Origin: Periplaneta americana
Taxonomy: Eukaryota > Arthropoda > Insecta > Blattodea > Blattidae
Direction: 5' to 3'
NCBI RefSeq assembly: GCF_040183065.1
Contig: NC_091126.1
Coordinates: 147,028,204 to 147,092,203, forward strand
Length of the DNA stretch: 64,000 nt
Below are positions 8,955 through 20,489 of the stretch, one piece after another. The notes beneath the pieces were generated by a model that made no database searches, was not told the origin of the DNA, and saw only the letters and a list, made by a program, of their open reading frames with translations. The first letter of the stretch is position 1; each line of letters begins with the position of its first letter. The position numbers and the translations under genes are program-made.

Positions 8955-11750
8955 CAGGGGCGTATTCTGCGGACTACCGGGGCTACCGGCGGTAGCCCAA
9001 GGAAATTACAAAAGAAAAAGTTTATAATATAACATAATGTAATAATTTTGTATTATTAGTTTTACCACAGTAATTAAAATTAAAGTAATTGTTTGATTTA
9101 TATGCGCTCTCTGCTCTCGAAAAGAAACAAGTTGTCAAGGCGGCATCACTGGAGAAACCACTTGCTATGTGAGGTAGCCTGTGACCGTACCGCGCACGCT
9201 GTCCGGTCGCACAACTGCCCATCCCCCCGCTCTCTTCTGTTTCCAATGTGCAGTGTAAGGCCGGGTGAGTTGCCACTCTCGTGATCGGTTTCTTCGCAGG
9301 AGCGAAGCAACAGTACGCTTAGCACGCTAGCTCATAAATGTAATTGTGTTCTTGCAGTGCAGTATTTTAAATTTGTAATTTGTTCGAGTGTCTAAGAGTT
9401 ATATTAATTGTGAATTATTAAGTTTTTAATTTCCCAATTAAGTGATATTGTGAAAAATATGGCAGGACAAGTTTCTGGAGAGGTTTGTGTTGAAAATGAC
9501 TGTGTAATAGAAGGTTTATTAAAAGTGCCTTTTAACCGTCGTACATACAACGAGGAAGTTGAAATTGTGAAAATGGAAAGACCAACTCCTGAGTTAAATT
9601 TGTCCATGGACGTAAAAGGAAAACAGCGTGAGTACACACGCCATTTCACTTCAACATCATATGGTAAGTGGAATTGGTTGTGTGGTAGTTCTAAACTGTC
9701 TAAACTATTTTGCTGGCCATGTTTGTTATTTAGCCGCGAAACTAATGTGTGGTCAAAAGAGGGTTTTCTAATATCAACTCCCTTCGAACGGCAGTCCTAA
9801 AACACGACAAATCAAAAGCTCAGATTTGTAGTAGCATGAACTTTGCAAACTTTGGGAAGACAAGAATTGATTTACAGCTAGATAAGCAAAAAGCTCTACA
9901 TATCAACCAATACAATGCTCCTGTGGAAAAAAAATCAGGAGATTTTACTGCATCTTATTAACGCAGTCTGCTTTCTAGGAAAACAAGAATTGGCTTTTCG
10001 GGATCATAATGAGAGTGTGGAATCAGACAATAGAGGAAATTATATTGAATATTTAAGTTCCTTAAGTGAATTTGACCATTTACTGGCCAATCATCTTGAG
10101 AGTTCAACAGTATTTCGTGGTACTTCTCCCGCAATTCATAATGACTTAATATTTGCTATAAGTGGGGTTATGATAAAGAACATAAAATCTGAAATAGAAG
10201 AAGCACCTTTTGTGGCCATTGTTGTTGAAGAAACAAGTGACTGCTCTAATCAGAGTCAATTGTCCACTGTTTTAAGATACGTCGATAGTACTGCCAATGT
10301 TCAAGAACGGTTTATAGGATTCACAAATGTCAGTTCGGGCAAAACTGCTGCTGCTTGGTTTCAGCATGTGGAAGGTGTTATAGCAGAATACAATGTCGGC
10401 AATAAGTTAATTGCACAGACATACGATGGTGCTTCAGTTATGGCGGGAAATATTAATGGCTTAAAATCAAAAGTTCAAGGAAAGTATCCTCAAGCACTAT
10501 TTGTCCATTGTTACAGCCATGTTCTCAATTTAGTTTTGCAACGAACTACTTCATCCATTCCAGAATGCCGCATTTTTTTTTCAAAACACTGTCGGGTTTA
10601 GCTGCACTTTTCTCATCATCTCCTAAAAGATCAGAAAAACTCAAGAATTTATGAAAAAGAAACTCCCAAAAGTAGCACCAACTAGATGCAATTTTACATC
10701 TCGGCTTGTAAATACAGTAAAGTAATACAGAGAACAACTGACTGCTTTCTTTGAAAATATCATTTGTAATGACTCTGAAGAAAACTGGGTTGATGATGTA
10801 ACTGTGCAGGCTCAAGGATATTTGTATTTTTTCACACAGTTTCAGAATATATTTCTTCTTGAAGTCTATGCTAGAGTGTTCACACATACAGATGTGCTCT
10901 ACAATATTCTTCAGACAAAAAGTCTAGACATAGCATACTGCTTGCAAGAGGTATCAAAGTTAAAAAATTCTATATTCGAGTTCAGACGTAGTGGGTTTCC
11001 GTCCATATGGAGTAATATGGAAAATGAAAATTCTTCAGCCAATACAATGGAACCACCATTAAAGAGAAGAAAAGGAGATGATGAATTGAAATACAGGCAG
11101 CTGTACTACAGCATACTAGATCGTATGCACATGGAAATTACTGACAGATTTTCTGATTATGGAAAGCTTCAGTTCACATATCTTCCAGATTCTCAAAAAT
11201 TTTCTGCTTATAGAGAAAACTTCCCAAATGAGGCACTAAACAAATTATTTCAGTCCTATAACAGTCACTTTGATCAAGTACGTTTGAAAAATGAATTAAG
11301 TGTAATATATTCAGCAGAGGTCTTTGATTTTTCGAACAAACCTATCCATGAAATATTATCTGCCATATATGAAAACCAGCTGAACCAAGTTATTCCTGAA
11401 GTCCTTAAATTGGCAACATTAATTGTGACAATACCAGCTACGTCAGCATCAGTAGAAAGAACATTTTCTGCGTTGAAGAGAATAAAATCCTACTGTAGAT
11501 CAACTCATACACAAGAACGTTTATCCGGCTTGGCACTGATGTCCATTGAAAAGTCATTTCTACAGAAACTTCGCAAGCGGCCCAACTGTAATTTCAATGA
11601 CGAAGTCATCAAAGTATTTTCGTCCCAATCAAGACGTCTGAAATTCATATATAAATAGGTAAGGAATTTTATTATAGGGACTTTAAAATATATTTTGTGT
11701 AATAATAGGGTCAATGGTAGCCCAGGCCCTTAAACCAGTATACGCCACTG
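8955..11750 (+). mobile_element. hAT element (ZMYM/TTF-type), complete ends, 8-bp TSD
   Basis: The element is delimited exactly. TIRs CAGGGGCGTATTCTG (left) and CAGTGGCGTATACTG (right, inverted) are flanked by the 8-bp duplication GTGAAGAT at 8947-8954 and 11751-11758. It splits the mariner transposase. The 2796-bp element carries one decayed transposase gene on +. The subterminal region reads GGCTACCGGCGGTAGCCC, a further inverted repeat. Confidence 0.95.
9450..11658 (+). pseudogene. hAT transposase (TTF zinc finger, DUF4371, dimerisation domain), frameshifted
   Basis: Translation starts at ATG 9450. The first block (to about 9765) has the TTF-type zinc finger, GKWNWLCGSSKLSKLFCWPC. The next frame (9749-9910) gives NINSLRTAVLKHDKSKAH-type sequence. 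The third (9930-10580) carries the RNase H-like core: VAIVVEETSD with the first catalytic Asp region, then AQTYDGASVMAG and HCYSHVLNLVLQ. The last frame (10804-11658) ends with the hAT C-terminal dimerisation motif TIPATSASVERTFSALKRIK. Shifts fall near 9765, in the A run at about 9930 and in the T run at about 10575. It is dead, but otherwise full length and probably fairly young. Confidence 0.9.
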
Positions 11751-11758
11751 GTGAAGAT

Positions 11759-12150
11759 GAAACAATGCTTCATCAGTGAAGAACATTAAAAGTGGGTCCA
11801 CGTCGCCATTATGAATGGACTGCACAAACCAATTGCAATAATAAACCCTTCTTTCAGGATCTTGTGGTTGTAAAGCATGAACTACAGTTACCCTGTACAG
11901 CTTAAGTTTCAGAAGCTCCGTTGTCACAAAAACTGACGTCTTGGAAATGTTAACCTCTTGTGTGCTAAACGTCGCAGTGATTTGCAGGGTAGTGTTCTAA
12001 CTGGCCCCTACTTCATCAAGCTTCTCTTTTGTCAGTACATGATGTTGTTGAACACGTTTCTTGTTCAAAAAAGATCCTGTACATCTGACTTTATTGACTA
12101 GGTCATGAATAGTTGACCTGCTAGGAATTCGAACACTGCAAACTGATGTT
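11759..12150 (-). pseudogene. Mariner-type transposase, N-terminal part
   Basis: This is the 5' portion of the gene continued at 8386-8946. Reading leftwards from about 12150: IPSRSTIHDLVNKVRCTGSF (helix-turn-helix), RVQQHHVLTKEKL, an in-frame TAG near 11998, then TTELLKLKLYRVTVVHALQP and FFTDEALFHLH. FTDEA holds the first catalytic Asp. The SINE at 12161 lies immediately 5'. Apart from the one stop and the two insertions, the frame is continuous. Confidence 0.8.
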
Positions 12151-12160
12151 CAAATTCTCT

Positions 12161-12417
12161 TTTTTTTTTTAATTGGATTATTTTACGACGCTGTATCAAC
12201 ATCTAGGTTATTTAGCGTCTGAATGATATGAAGGTGATAATGACGGTGAAATGAGTCCGGGGTCCAGCACCGAAAGTTACCCAGCATTTGCTCCTATTGG
12301 GTTGAGGGAAAACCCCGGAAAAAACCTCAACCAGGTAACTTGCCCCGACCGGGATTCGAACCCAGGCCACCTGGTTTCGCAGCCAGACGTGCTGACCATT
12401 ACTCCACAGGTGTGGAC
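12161..12417 (-). mobile_element. tRNA-derived SINE (family 1), 11-bp TSD
   Basis: The SINE lies in minus orientation with its tRNA-like head at the right: box B as CGGGATTCGAACCCAGG on +, and an A-box-like region near AGCCAGACGTGCTGACC. Its poly(A) is the T run at 12161. TCAAATTCTCT flanks it at 12150-12160 and 12418-12428. Similar copies are at 28074, 33369 and 46809. Confidence 0.92.
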
Positions 12418-12869
12418 TCAAATTCTCTTCGACACCTTCTGGCAGAAGAGTATTTCACATACGCATCATAGAGAAAAATATGTTGTTCTAAAGTGTACTC
12501 AACCATTATTAATAGACACTTTATATCCATGAGACAACACAATTTTACTCACAACACACGCACAGACGTCTTTCCCTCATGATAGATCCAACTCGACTGA
12601 CTGGCGCGTCAGCGGTAGCTACAGTGCTACTCTGGCGGCAGACGCGCCAATCTTCACCCAGTCCAAGGCCGCTGCGGAACAGTCCGGCCGAGCTACAAAT
12701 GCACTGTACTTCTGACTTCCTCTATGGCTATGATTCCATGAAGTAAATTAAGTGAATTTTGCATCGAATTACTGTAGCTGTGTGTGTGCATGTGCATATG
12801 TGTGTGTGTGGTTTTTCTTTGTAATGGTAAGATTTATGTCTCTATATTACATCTGATTTCATTTAACAG

Positions 12870-12961
12870 GAAAAATATGGCAGTGGTGCATCTATTTTTC
12901 ACTGAGTCCCAGTTCATGAACTATTACAAAACAGAGCTCTTTGGTTTCACTGAATTCTTAT
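12870..12961 (+). CDS. DEG/ENaC channel, exon D: pre-TM2 region
   Basis: After a TTTAACAG acceptor the exon completes the split Arg and reads KNMAVVHLFFTESQFMNYYK, then TELFGFTEFL, ending at GTAAGT. This is the stretch between the extracellular domain and TM2. It joins in phase with both neighbours although 8.5 kb of intron precede it. The next intron is only 78 bp. Confidence 0.88.
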
Positions 12962-13039
12962 GTAAGTAAGACCATGATTTGAAGCATATTAAGGCATCCA
13001 ATTCTGCAATCACTACAAGTTCTTTATTCCCATTTACAG

Positions 13040-13227
13040 CAAACACAGGGGGACTACTAGGACTCTTCTTGGGCTTCAGCTTTCTGAGTGCCGTGGAAGT
13101 TTTCTACTTCATCTCCATGAGACTATGGTTTGCCATGGCTCAACGGCGTCAGCAGAGACAGACATCCCTCATCTTAGCTAATTCAAGCCATGTCAATATG
13201 GTTTCTCCATATCCTTTTGCTCAGTAA
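13040..13227 (+). CDS. DEG/ENaC channel, last coding exon: TM2 and C-terminus
   Basis: The exon follows CATTTACAG and completes a split Ser. It reads NTGGLLGLFLGFSFLSAVEV, FYFISMRLWF, then a short basic tail ending YPFAQ and TAA at 13225-13227. SNxGGLxGLFLGxSxLSxVE is the family signature: GFS is the G/S-x-S selectivity filter at the start of TM2. The cytoplasmic tail is short (about 30 residues), as in many pickpocket proteins. An AATAAA at about 13692 could be the polyadenylation signal, but this is not supported otherwise. Confidence 0.92.
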
Positions 13228-14150
13228 CCACTCCCAGTCAAGGAATTAACTGAGAAAATGACTTTGATTATGTAAGATCATAACCATGACTCGAAAAAAG
13301 AATATGATATCTGAAATTAATTCTGATTTGAATTTTCAACCACAATTACTTACAGTATATATTATTTTGTTGCATAACTTGTCAAATCCTTTCATTTCCA
13401 ACTCAGTCACCTCTTTGCAAGATCAAATTAATCATAAAGTCACAATGGTGTAAGCATTAGAATATTCCCAAAACATCAATCCATACAATTGGGTGCTTAC
13501 TTCACTTTTCATTGATGGTCCATATAATGACAAAATAACATGGTAGGCCCTAATTAGTTGTTCTGTGACATTATTAAATTAATTTTGTGGTTTTGTTATC
13601 GTGACACAATTATCCAGCAAAAGAAAGAAATGCTTGATGTTAATCATGCATGTCATACACTGTCAACTGACATAAACGCAACAAAATGATTAATAAACAA
13701 ATGATTCACTTCACGTATATGGCAGCAACAAACATGAAACACAAAGTAAGACTGAATTATAACGAAATAGGCAAAAACGAGGGAATAATTTCGTTATATC
13801 TAGCAAAGACCAAGATGATAAAACTGTTTACTGTTATCTAAGTTGAAACAACTTTTTTATACAATAGTGAACGAGGAACATCAAATATATAACCATGTAC
13901 CACTGTAAGTCAAATCTTAAACATCTTATATTTCTCACATTATACCAAATTTTACTATAAATGCTGTTACAAAATGTTGTGCTTACTGTGTTTCCTGTTT
14001 TGAGAGTAATAAACCACCCTTGTGCTGGAATGCATCTTGATTCATTCCAAGTTCGACTGCAAGAGAGAGCAAAATGGAATGAGGAGTTTACGAGTATCAC
14101 ATAGAGCTGCGTTAACTCTACATAGGACTGAAAAATCTGCTAGTGAAATT
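13228..14150. other. 3' flank of the channel gene, no gene recognised
   Basis: Probable 3' UTR followed by AT-rich intergenic DNA. A - strand frame at 13834-14100 has no recognisable motif. No repeats with clear ends were seen. Confidence 0.4.
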
Positions 14151-14182
14151 TTCCAAACCCTTAAAAACTGAAAATCAGATGA

Positions 14183-15080
14183 ATGTCTGTGTACTACACT
14201 ATCCAGCAGTTTGTTGAGACTGGGTCCATCAGAGACTGCCAAAGGGAAGACCGCCCACGAAGTCTGAGGTCACCAGATCCCCTGTGGTGGCTGAGTGGTC
14301 AGACCTTCAGCCTGTCATGCAGGCCATCCAGGTTCGAGGTCTGGTCAAACCTAGGATATTTCATTGAAAATTCCAATGACACTTGTGACGGACAAGGTCG
14401 CAGTACGAATATTTCTCGGGTTTTTCTACAAAATTCTGTCACTATTTTGTCATCATTCCATACCATTCCCCAAACACCGTCAGAGGGAGCTGGTCTACCG
14501 ATGAGTGAAGTGGCTTGCTCAAAAGGTCGCAGTGCTGGATTAGAGTGTCCCCTTCCAAGAACATTCCATTCCATGTCACCAGCAGCTGTTAAGACAGTGG
14601 CAGTTCATATCTGACAGAATCCTGTCTGGAAGCAGACAATGGTTGCTCGAGAACTTAAACATCCCGAAAAGATTGTTGTCTAGGCTAATCACTGAAGATG
14701 TTGGTTGGTCTTAGAACTTACTGTCTACTGGACATTTCCTGACTCCACGTCTGATACAACAGAGCAAGCAGAAATGCAGAGATGCCTTCTCCAGCAGTAG
14801 GCCTATGCCAAAAATGATCGTCAGAGGATTCTCTTTATTGATGAAAACATCTTCACTGCTGAAGGGAATTTCAAACACTAGAATGATACACTGTATGCTT
14901 CGAGATCATGGAAAGTCCGTGGAAAGGCTCAAAAACTTCAAAGATGCCATCATCCCTTCTCAATCATGGTTTGGCGGGGGAGTGGATTATGCTTATGTCA
15001 CAAGTTTTCACCAGTGCTCGAGTGTACAAAAACACTGTGTTGGAGTCAATTGTGAAAGACTTGAGCAACACCTTGTTCAT
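14183..15080 (+). pseudogene. Decayed Tc1-like transposase, split by a SINE
   Basis: Left of the SINE the frame from 14183 gives YTIQQFVETGSIRDCQRE and DRPRSLRSP, a helix-turn-helix with the GRP-like linker. Right of it come SPAAVKTVAV, TMVARELNIPKR (second helix-turn-helix), and then, in other frames, ILFIDEKIFTAEGNF (first catalytic Asp in IDE) and SIMVWRG-type sequence near 14965-14990. Multiple stops and shifts are present and the last catalytic region is lost. No TIRs could be placed. Confidence 0.65.
14279..14572 (+). mobile_element. tRNA-derived SINE (family 2)
   Basis: The head reads GGTGGCTGAGTGGTCAGACC (A box) and CCAGGTTCGAGGTC (B box), like a class II tRNA. It interrupts the Tc1 transposase frame. 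GTCACCAG flanks both sides (about 14269 and 14576), a plausible target duplication. The body has no coding capacity. Confidence 0.65.
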
Positions 15081-15640
15081 GAACAAGCCCCGGATTCTTA
15101 TGTCCAAACCTATTCTGTTGATATCTCGTTACTCTCGAAATATCACTTTTCTATTTTATGTACTAATGAATAACATACTTAAATTTTATAGTACTTGAAA
15201 AGACCTAATTCATGGGTTAGAACCTAAAATTGCCTATTTTGCTTGTCAGAACCTAAAAAGACTTAATTTGTTATATTTAACTTATACGTCTGTATTTTAT
15301 TTAACTTAAAGTAAATGTGGAACTTGCTGAAATAGTATTACTGTTCATTTCAGCGTAAATACCTTACTGTAGTCGCCGTTCTTTGAAAGGAAAGCTCTAC
15401 GATGTGGTGACGTATACAAATGACAACAGTGTAGAAACATTGAGCAAATTTTAAAAGAAAAGGTGCACGTCAGAATCTGACATGGCACAATCACACGATC
15501 ATGCATGGACAAGGAACAGCCAGTGTTCTCTTCACCAAAGGCATGAGATGATTGATCTGTTACTGTTTAACAGTGAACTAGTGATACAGACTTCAACGTG
15601 ATTATTAGTACAATAGAAGAAAGGAGTGTGTGAAATAGAC
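15081..15640. other. No recognisable feature
   Basis: AT-rich spacer with a locally repeated word (GAACCTAAAA at about 15221 and 15250). No gene or element ends found. Confidence 0.35.
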
Positions 15641-15648
15641 AGACAAAA

Positions 15649-15930
15649 CAAGAAATGAAGCTGTGTTGGAAAGAGTGGGTGGAGAAAGAATGATGCTGAA
15701 ACTGATCAGGAAGAGAAAAAAGAATTGATTGGGTCACTGGTTGAGAAGAAACTGCCTTCTGAAGGATGCACTGGAAGGAATGGTGAACAGGAGAAGAGTT
15801 TGGGGCAGAAGAAAATATCAGATGATAGACGACATTAGGATATAACAATCATATGCGGAGACTAAGAGGAAGACAGAAAATGGGAATGATTGGGGAATGT
15901 TGCTTTTGCAGTGAAAGACCTGCCATTGCC
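15649..15930 (+). pseudogene. LINE reverse transcriptase, C-terminal fragment
   Basis: The translated blocks NEAVLERVGGERMMLKLI, KNWIGHWLRRNCLLKDALEG and RRRVWGRRKYQMIDDI are the end of the ORF2 of endonuclease-type insect LINEs, where WIGH.LRR...L..ALEG is a recurring pattern. It is followed by decayed sequence. It is truncated on the 5' side and is a different family from the large - strand LINE next door. Confidence 0.6.
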
Positions 15931-16200
15931 ATTGGGAAGAACACTATGTATGTATGTGCATAATTCAGTCTGCTCAATTAAAGAGACAATTAGGCACGAT
16001 CCCTTTAATTGAGAAAACTGAATTCTATTGTACAAATAGCAATTCACCTCTTGAGGATTTATATGAGGAGGTTTTACTCCTGAAAATACGTACTTATGTC
16101 AAATTGTTGCATTGTTCAGTGACATGTTAAGAGCAATAATTAAATGAGTGGTTTGTAGGTGTAAAAATTTAATAAAGATCCAGTGATGTAAACGTAACAG

Positions 16201-16368
16201 ACTATTAATACTTCCTTACAAATGGCTCTTAGAGAACATGCTGCTTCATTGCCACCCTCACATAAGTCCGCCATCGGTCCCTATCCTGAGGAAGATTAAT
16301 CCAGTCCCTACCATCATATCCCAATTCCCTCAAATCCATTTTAATATTATCCTCAATCTACGTCTTGA
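16201..16368 (-). mobile_element. LINE 3'-end fragment (family A)
   Basis: This is a diverged, truncated copy of the 3' end of the LINE at 17094-20489. It matches that element's last about 160 bp and stops abruptly at 16368. Confidence 0.7.
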
Positions 16369-16463
16369 TCTGCACAAACAGACTATTAATATGTATTAAT
16401 ATTGAAATAATGGTAGTTCCATACAATATTTCATCATTACCACGTGAATCATCAGGCTACTTT

Positions 16464-16960
16464 TTACTTACTTACTTAGGACTTTTAACAAACCCGGAGG
16501 TTCACTGCCACTCTCACATAAGCCCGCCATCAGTCCCTATCCTGAGCAAGATTAATCCAGTCTCTACAATCATATCCGACCTCCCTCAAATCCATTTTAA
16601 TATTATCTTCCCATCTACGTCTTGGCCTCCCCAAAGGTCTTTTTCCCTCCGGCCTCCCAACTAACACTCTATATGTATTTCTAGATTCGTTCATAAGTGC
16701 TACAAGTCCTGTTCTTCTCAAACGTCTGGATTTAATGTTCCTAATTATGTCAGGTGAAGAATACAATGCGTGCAGTTCTGTGTCGTGTAACTTTCTCCAT
16801 TCTCCTGTAAATTCATCCCTCTTAGCCCCAAAAATTTTCCTAAGCACCTTATTCTCAAACATCCTTAACCTTTTTTCCTCTCTCAAAGTGAGAGTTCAAT
16901 TTTCACAACCATAAAAAACAACCAGTAATGTAACTGTTTTATACACTATAACTTTCAGAT
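16464..16960 (-). pseudogene. LINE family A, 5'-truncated 3' end
   Basis: A second copy of the family A 3' end. It encodes [35 protein letters not shown] and [11 protein letters not shown], ending in [17 protein letters not shown] before a stop. It retains only the last 130 or so codons of ORF2 plus the ACTT-type tail. Its arrangement next to the full-length copy, in the same orientation, suggests a tandem or re-insertion event. Confidence 0.8.
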
Positions 16961-16985
16961 TCAGGCTAATTTTTAGACTTATTAT

Positions 16986-17092
16986 AATAATGTATATATT
17001 AATATAAGTATAATAGTATTACTTACTTACTTACTGGCTTATAATAATGTATATATTAATATAAGTGTAATAGTATTACTTACTTACTGGCT
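16986..17092. repeat. Tandem duplication with ACTT tail
   Basis: A unit of about 55 bp (ATAATGTATATATTAATATA, then AATAGTATTACTTACTTACT) occurs twice. It ends with the (ACTT)n tail that borders LINE family A 3' ends, so it probably arose by slippage at the LINE tail. Confidence 0.7.
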
Positions 17093-17093
17093 T

Positions 17094-19118
17094 TTAAGGA
17101 ATCTGGAGGTTCATTGCCGCCCTCACATAAGCCTGCCATTGGTCCCTATCCTGAGCAAGATTAATCCAGTCTCTATCATCATATCCCACCTCCCTCAAAT
17201 TCATTTTAATATTATCTTCCCATCTACGTCTCGTCCTCCGTAAAGGTCTTTTTCCCTCCGGCCTCCCAACTAACACTCTATATGCATTTCTGGATTCGCC
17301 CATATGTGCTACATGCCCTGCCCATCTCAAACGTCTGGATTTAATGTTCCTAATTATGTCAGGTGAAGGATATAATGCGTGCAGCTCTGCGTTGTGTAAC
17401 TTTCTCCATTCTCCTGTAACTTCATCCCTCTTAGCCCCAAATATTTTCCTAAGAACCTTATTCTCAAACACCCTCAATCTCTGTTCCTCTCTCAAAGTGA
17501 GAGTCCAAGTTTCACAGCCATACAGAACAACCGGTAATATAACTGTTTTATAAATTCTAACTTTCAGATTTTTTGACAGCAGACTAGATAACAAAAGCTT
17601 CTCAACCGAATAATAACAGGCATTTCCCATGTTTATTCTGTGTTTAATTTCCTCCCGAGTGTCATTTATATTTGTTACTATTGCTCCAAGATATTTGAAT
17701 TTTTCCACCTCTTCGAAGGATAAATCTCCAACTTTTATAGTTCCATTTCGTATAATATTCTGATCACGAGACATAATCATATACTTAATCTTTTCGGGAT
17801 TTACTTCCAAACCTATCTCTTTACTTGCTTCAAGTAGAATTTCCACATTTTCCCTAATCGTTTGAGGATTTTCTCCTAACATATTCACGTCATCCGCATA
17901 GACAAGAAGCTGATGTAACCCGTTCAATTCCAAACCCTCTCTGTTATCCTGAACGTTCCTAATGGCAGTCTAGAGCGAAGTTAAAAAGTAAAGGTGATAG
18001 TGCATCTCCCTGCTTTAGCCCGCAGTGAATTGGAAAAACATCAGAAAGAAACTGGCCTATACGGACTCTGCTGTAAGTTTCACTAAGACACATTTTAATT
18101 AATCGAACTAGTTTCTTGGGAATACCAAATTCAATAAGAAAATTATATAAAACTTCTCTCTTAACCGAGTCATACGCCTTTTTGAAATCTATGAATAACT
18201 AATGTACTGTACCCTTATACTCCCATTTTTTCTCCATTATCTGTCGAATACAAAAAATCTGATCAATAGTCGATCTATTACGCCTGAAACCACACTGATG
18301 ATCACCAATAATTTCATCTACATATGGAGTTTATCTTCTCAAAAGGATATTCGGCAAAATTTTGTACATCAACAAAAGTGATATTCCTCGAAAGTTATTA
18401 CAGTTAGTCTTGTCCCCCTGCTTAAAAATAGGTACGATTATGGACTCCTTCCATTGTTCTGGTACAATTTCCTTTTCCCAAATTGCAAGTACAAGTTTAT
18501 AAATTTCACTAGATAATACGCTTCCACCCTCTTGTATTAATTCTGCTGGAATTTGATCAATACCTGGAGACTTGTACTTTTTCAAATTTTCTATCGAAAT
18601 TTCGACTTCAGAAAGTGTGGGTTCCGGTATAAATGGCTCAGCAGTTTGTATTTGAATTTCATCCCGATCATTTCTACTTGGCCTATGTATATTTAGTAGT
18701 TGCCCAAAATAGTTTTCACCATCTGTTAAGGATTGAATGAGAGTCTGCAAGCAAGTCACCATTCTCATCCTTGATCACATTTACCCTTGCCTGATATCCA
18801 TTTTTAAATTCCTTTGTACTCTTATATAAATCTCGAATGTTTTTATTCTTACTATTTGTTTCTACCTCATTTAGTTTTTCCTTCAAGTAATCTCTCTTTT
18901 TATTCCTAAGTGTACGACCTGCTTCCCGTCTTTCATTGAAATAATTATCTCTATTCTCCTCAATTGGAACCTGTAAGAATTTCAATTTTGCCTGTTTCCT
19001 TCTATCTACTGCAATGGAACAATCTTCATCAAACCATGGTTTCTTTTTCTTAGTTTCATGATAACCTATGCTCTGCTCAGCTGCAATTTTGATATTATCT
19101 CGGATATTGTCCCACATG
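17094..19118 (-). pseudogene. LINE family A reverse transcriptase and C-terminal domain
   Basis: From the right: WDNIRDNIKIAAEQSIG and KKKPWFDEDC (linker), then TLSEVEISIENLKKYKSPGI (RT finger), PIFKQGDKTNCNNFRGISLL, FIDFKKAYDSVKRE (first catalytic Asp), GLKQGDALSPLLFNFAL and [11 protein letters not shown] (YADD catalytic pair). The C-terminus is well kept: [40 protein letters not shown], and a stop at 17094. There are stops near 18200 and 17960 and a frameshift near 18740. RT copies the LINE RNA at the nicked target. Dead copy. Confidence 0.88.
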
Positions 19119-19589
19119 AATTTATAAAACTATTCTAAGACCAGTGGTTACATATGCTAGCGAAGCTTGGGTTTTAACAATAAATAATGAAAATATGCTA
19201 GCAGTTTGGGAAAGAAAAGTTCTGAGAAAGATATATGGTCCCCATTTTGAAAATGGTCAGTTTAGAAGTAGAACAAATAAAGAACTAATGGAACTGTATG
19301 GAGAACCGAGTATAGTTTCCTTCATTAAGAAAGGCAGACTTAGATGGTTGGGACATCTTGAACATATGCCAGAAGGCCAATTGCCTAAACGGGCATTATA
19401 TGGACAGCCAGGAGGATTAAGGAAGAGAGGAAGACCAAGGCTGAGGTGGCTTCAGGATGTGGAGAATGATCTGCGGAGAGTTGGATGCAAGAGATGGAGA
19501 CAACGGGCTCAAGATAGAGATGAATGGTTTCTACTGATTAAGGAAGCCCAGGCCCTTCATGGGCTGTAGTGCTAATAATGAATGAATGA
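19119..19589 (+). mobile_element. 5'-truncated LINE (family B) inserted in family A, 13-bp TSD
   Basis: ATTGTCCCACATG occurs at 19106-19118 and 19590-19602, and the family A frame runs on across the duplication. The insert is in opposite orientation. Its open frame 19144-19569 encodes the last 141 codons of another RT: TYASEAWVLTINNENMLAVW, KVLRKIYGPHFENG, GRLRWLGHLEHMPEG, and RRWRQRAQDRDEWF-like sequence up to ALHGL. It ends with the tail TAATAATGAATGAATGAA. The uninterrupted frame suggests a recent insertion. Confidence 0.92.
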
Positions 19590-19602
19590 ATTGTCCCACA
19601 TG

Positions 19603-20489
19603 CTATTAATATCTAACTCTTTCTCACCTTCGTTGGAAGTTGCTAAAGCAGCAAACCTATTTGAAATTTCAACCTGATAACGTTGCTTAGTTTCCTCGGC
19701 CTTTAATTTCAAAATATTGAATCTACTAATATTAGCTTGTTGCTCTACTCACTTGGCTACTGATAGTCTTTCTCTTAATTCTCCAATTACCAAATAATGG
19801 TCAGAATCACAGTCTGCCCCCCTGAAAGTTCGAATGTCTACTATACTAGTATGTCTTCGTTTATCTATCAAGATGTGATCTATTTGGTTGTGTGTCATTC
19901 CGTCTGGAGAAGTCCAAGTATATTTATGTATATCCTTATGGGGGAATGTTGTACTCTTGACAATTAAATTTTTTGATGTGGCAAAGTTGACTAACCTAAC
20001 TCCATTGTCATTACTACTTACGTGTAGGCTCTCTTTTTCAATTGTTGGTCCTACTTTAGCATTGAAATCCCCCAATAGAACTTTCATGTCATATCTAGGT
20101 AACTGATCAAAAGTGTGTTCCAATTCCTCATAGAAGCTATCCTTTATATGGTCGTCTTTCTCTTCTGTAGGGGCGTGAGCATTTATAACTACGATATCGC
20201 ACCATCTACCCTTAAGTACTAAATACGATAACCTGTCACTGATAAATTCGACCTTTTTTACTGCTGATTTTATTCTTTTATGTACAAAGAATCCTGTTCC
20301 TAATTGGTGATTAATGTTTCCTTCTCCATAATACAACAAGTAATCGCCTATTTGTGATATGCCATTCCCATCTAACCTAACCTCTTGTACTCCCACGAAA
20401 TCTATTCTATATCTAGCTAGTTCTTTTGCTACTAATGTTACCCCTCCTGTTCTATAAAGACTAGTTACGTTCCATGTACCAAATCTTAT
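19603..20489 (-). pseudogene. LINE family A apurinic-like endonuclease domain
   Basis: Reading from 20489: IRFGTWNVTSLYRTGG, RIDFVGVQEVRLDGNG (Asn and Glu of the EEP fold), HAPTEEKDDH, VLLGDFNAKVG (GDFN), TWTSPDGMTHNQIDHILID, and CDSDHYLV (terminal SDH). All catalytic landmarks of the endonuclease/exonuclease/phosphatase fold are present. It nicks target DNA. One in-frame stop (about 19749) separates it from the linker. Confidence 0.9.

Larger units (their letters stand above)
8260..12706 (-). mobile_element. Mariner-type element split by an hAT and a SINE
   Basis: TIRs start CAGTGCGTTCGTAGCTC (8260) and, inverted, CAGTGCATTTGTAGCTC (12706). TA duplications lie at 8258-8259 and 12707-12708. 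Removing the hAT (8955-11750 plus one TSD) and the SINE leaves about 1.4 kb, the normal size of a mariner. A near-complete transposase lies on the - strand. The stack gives a clear order of events: mariner first, then the hAT and the SINE. It is in the large intron of the channel gene. Confidence 0.9.
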
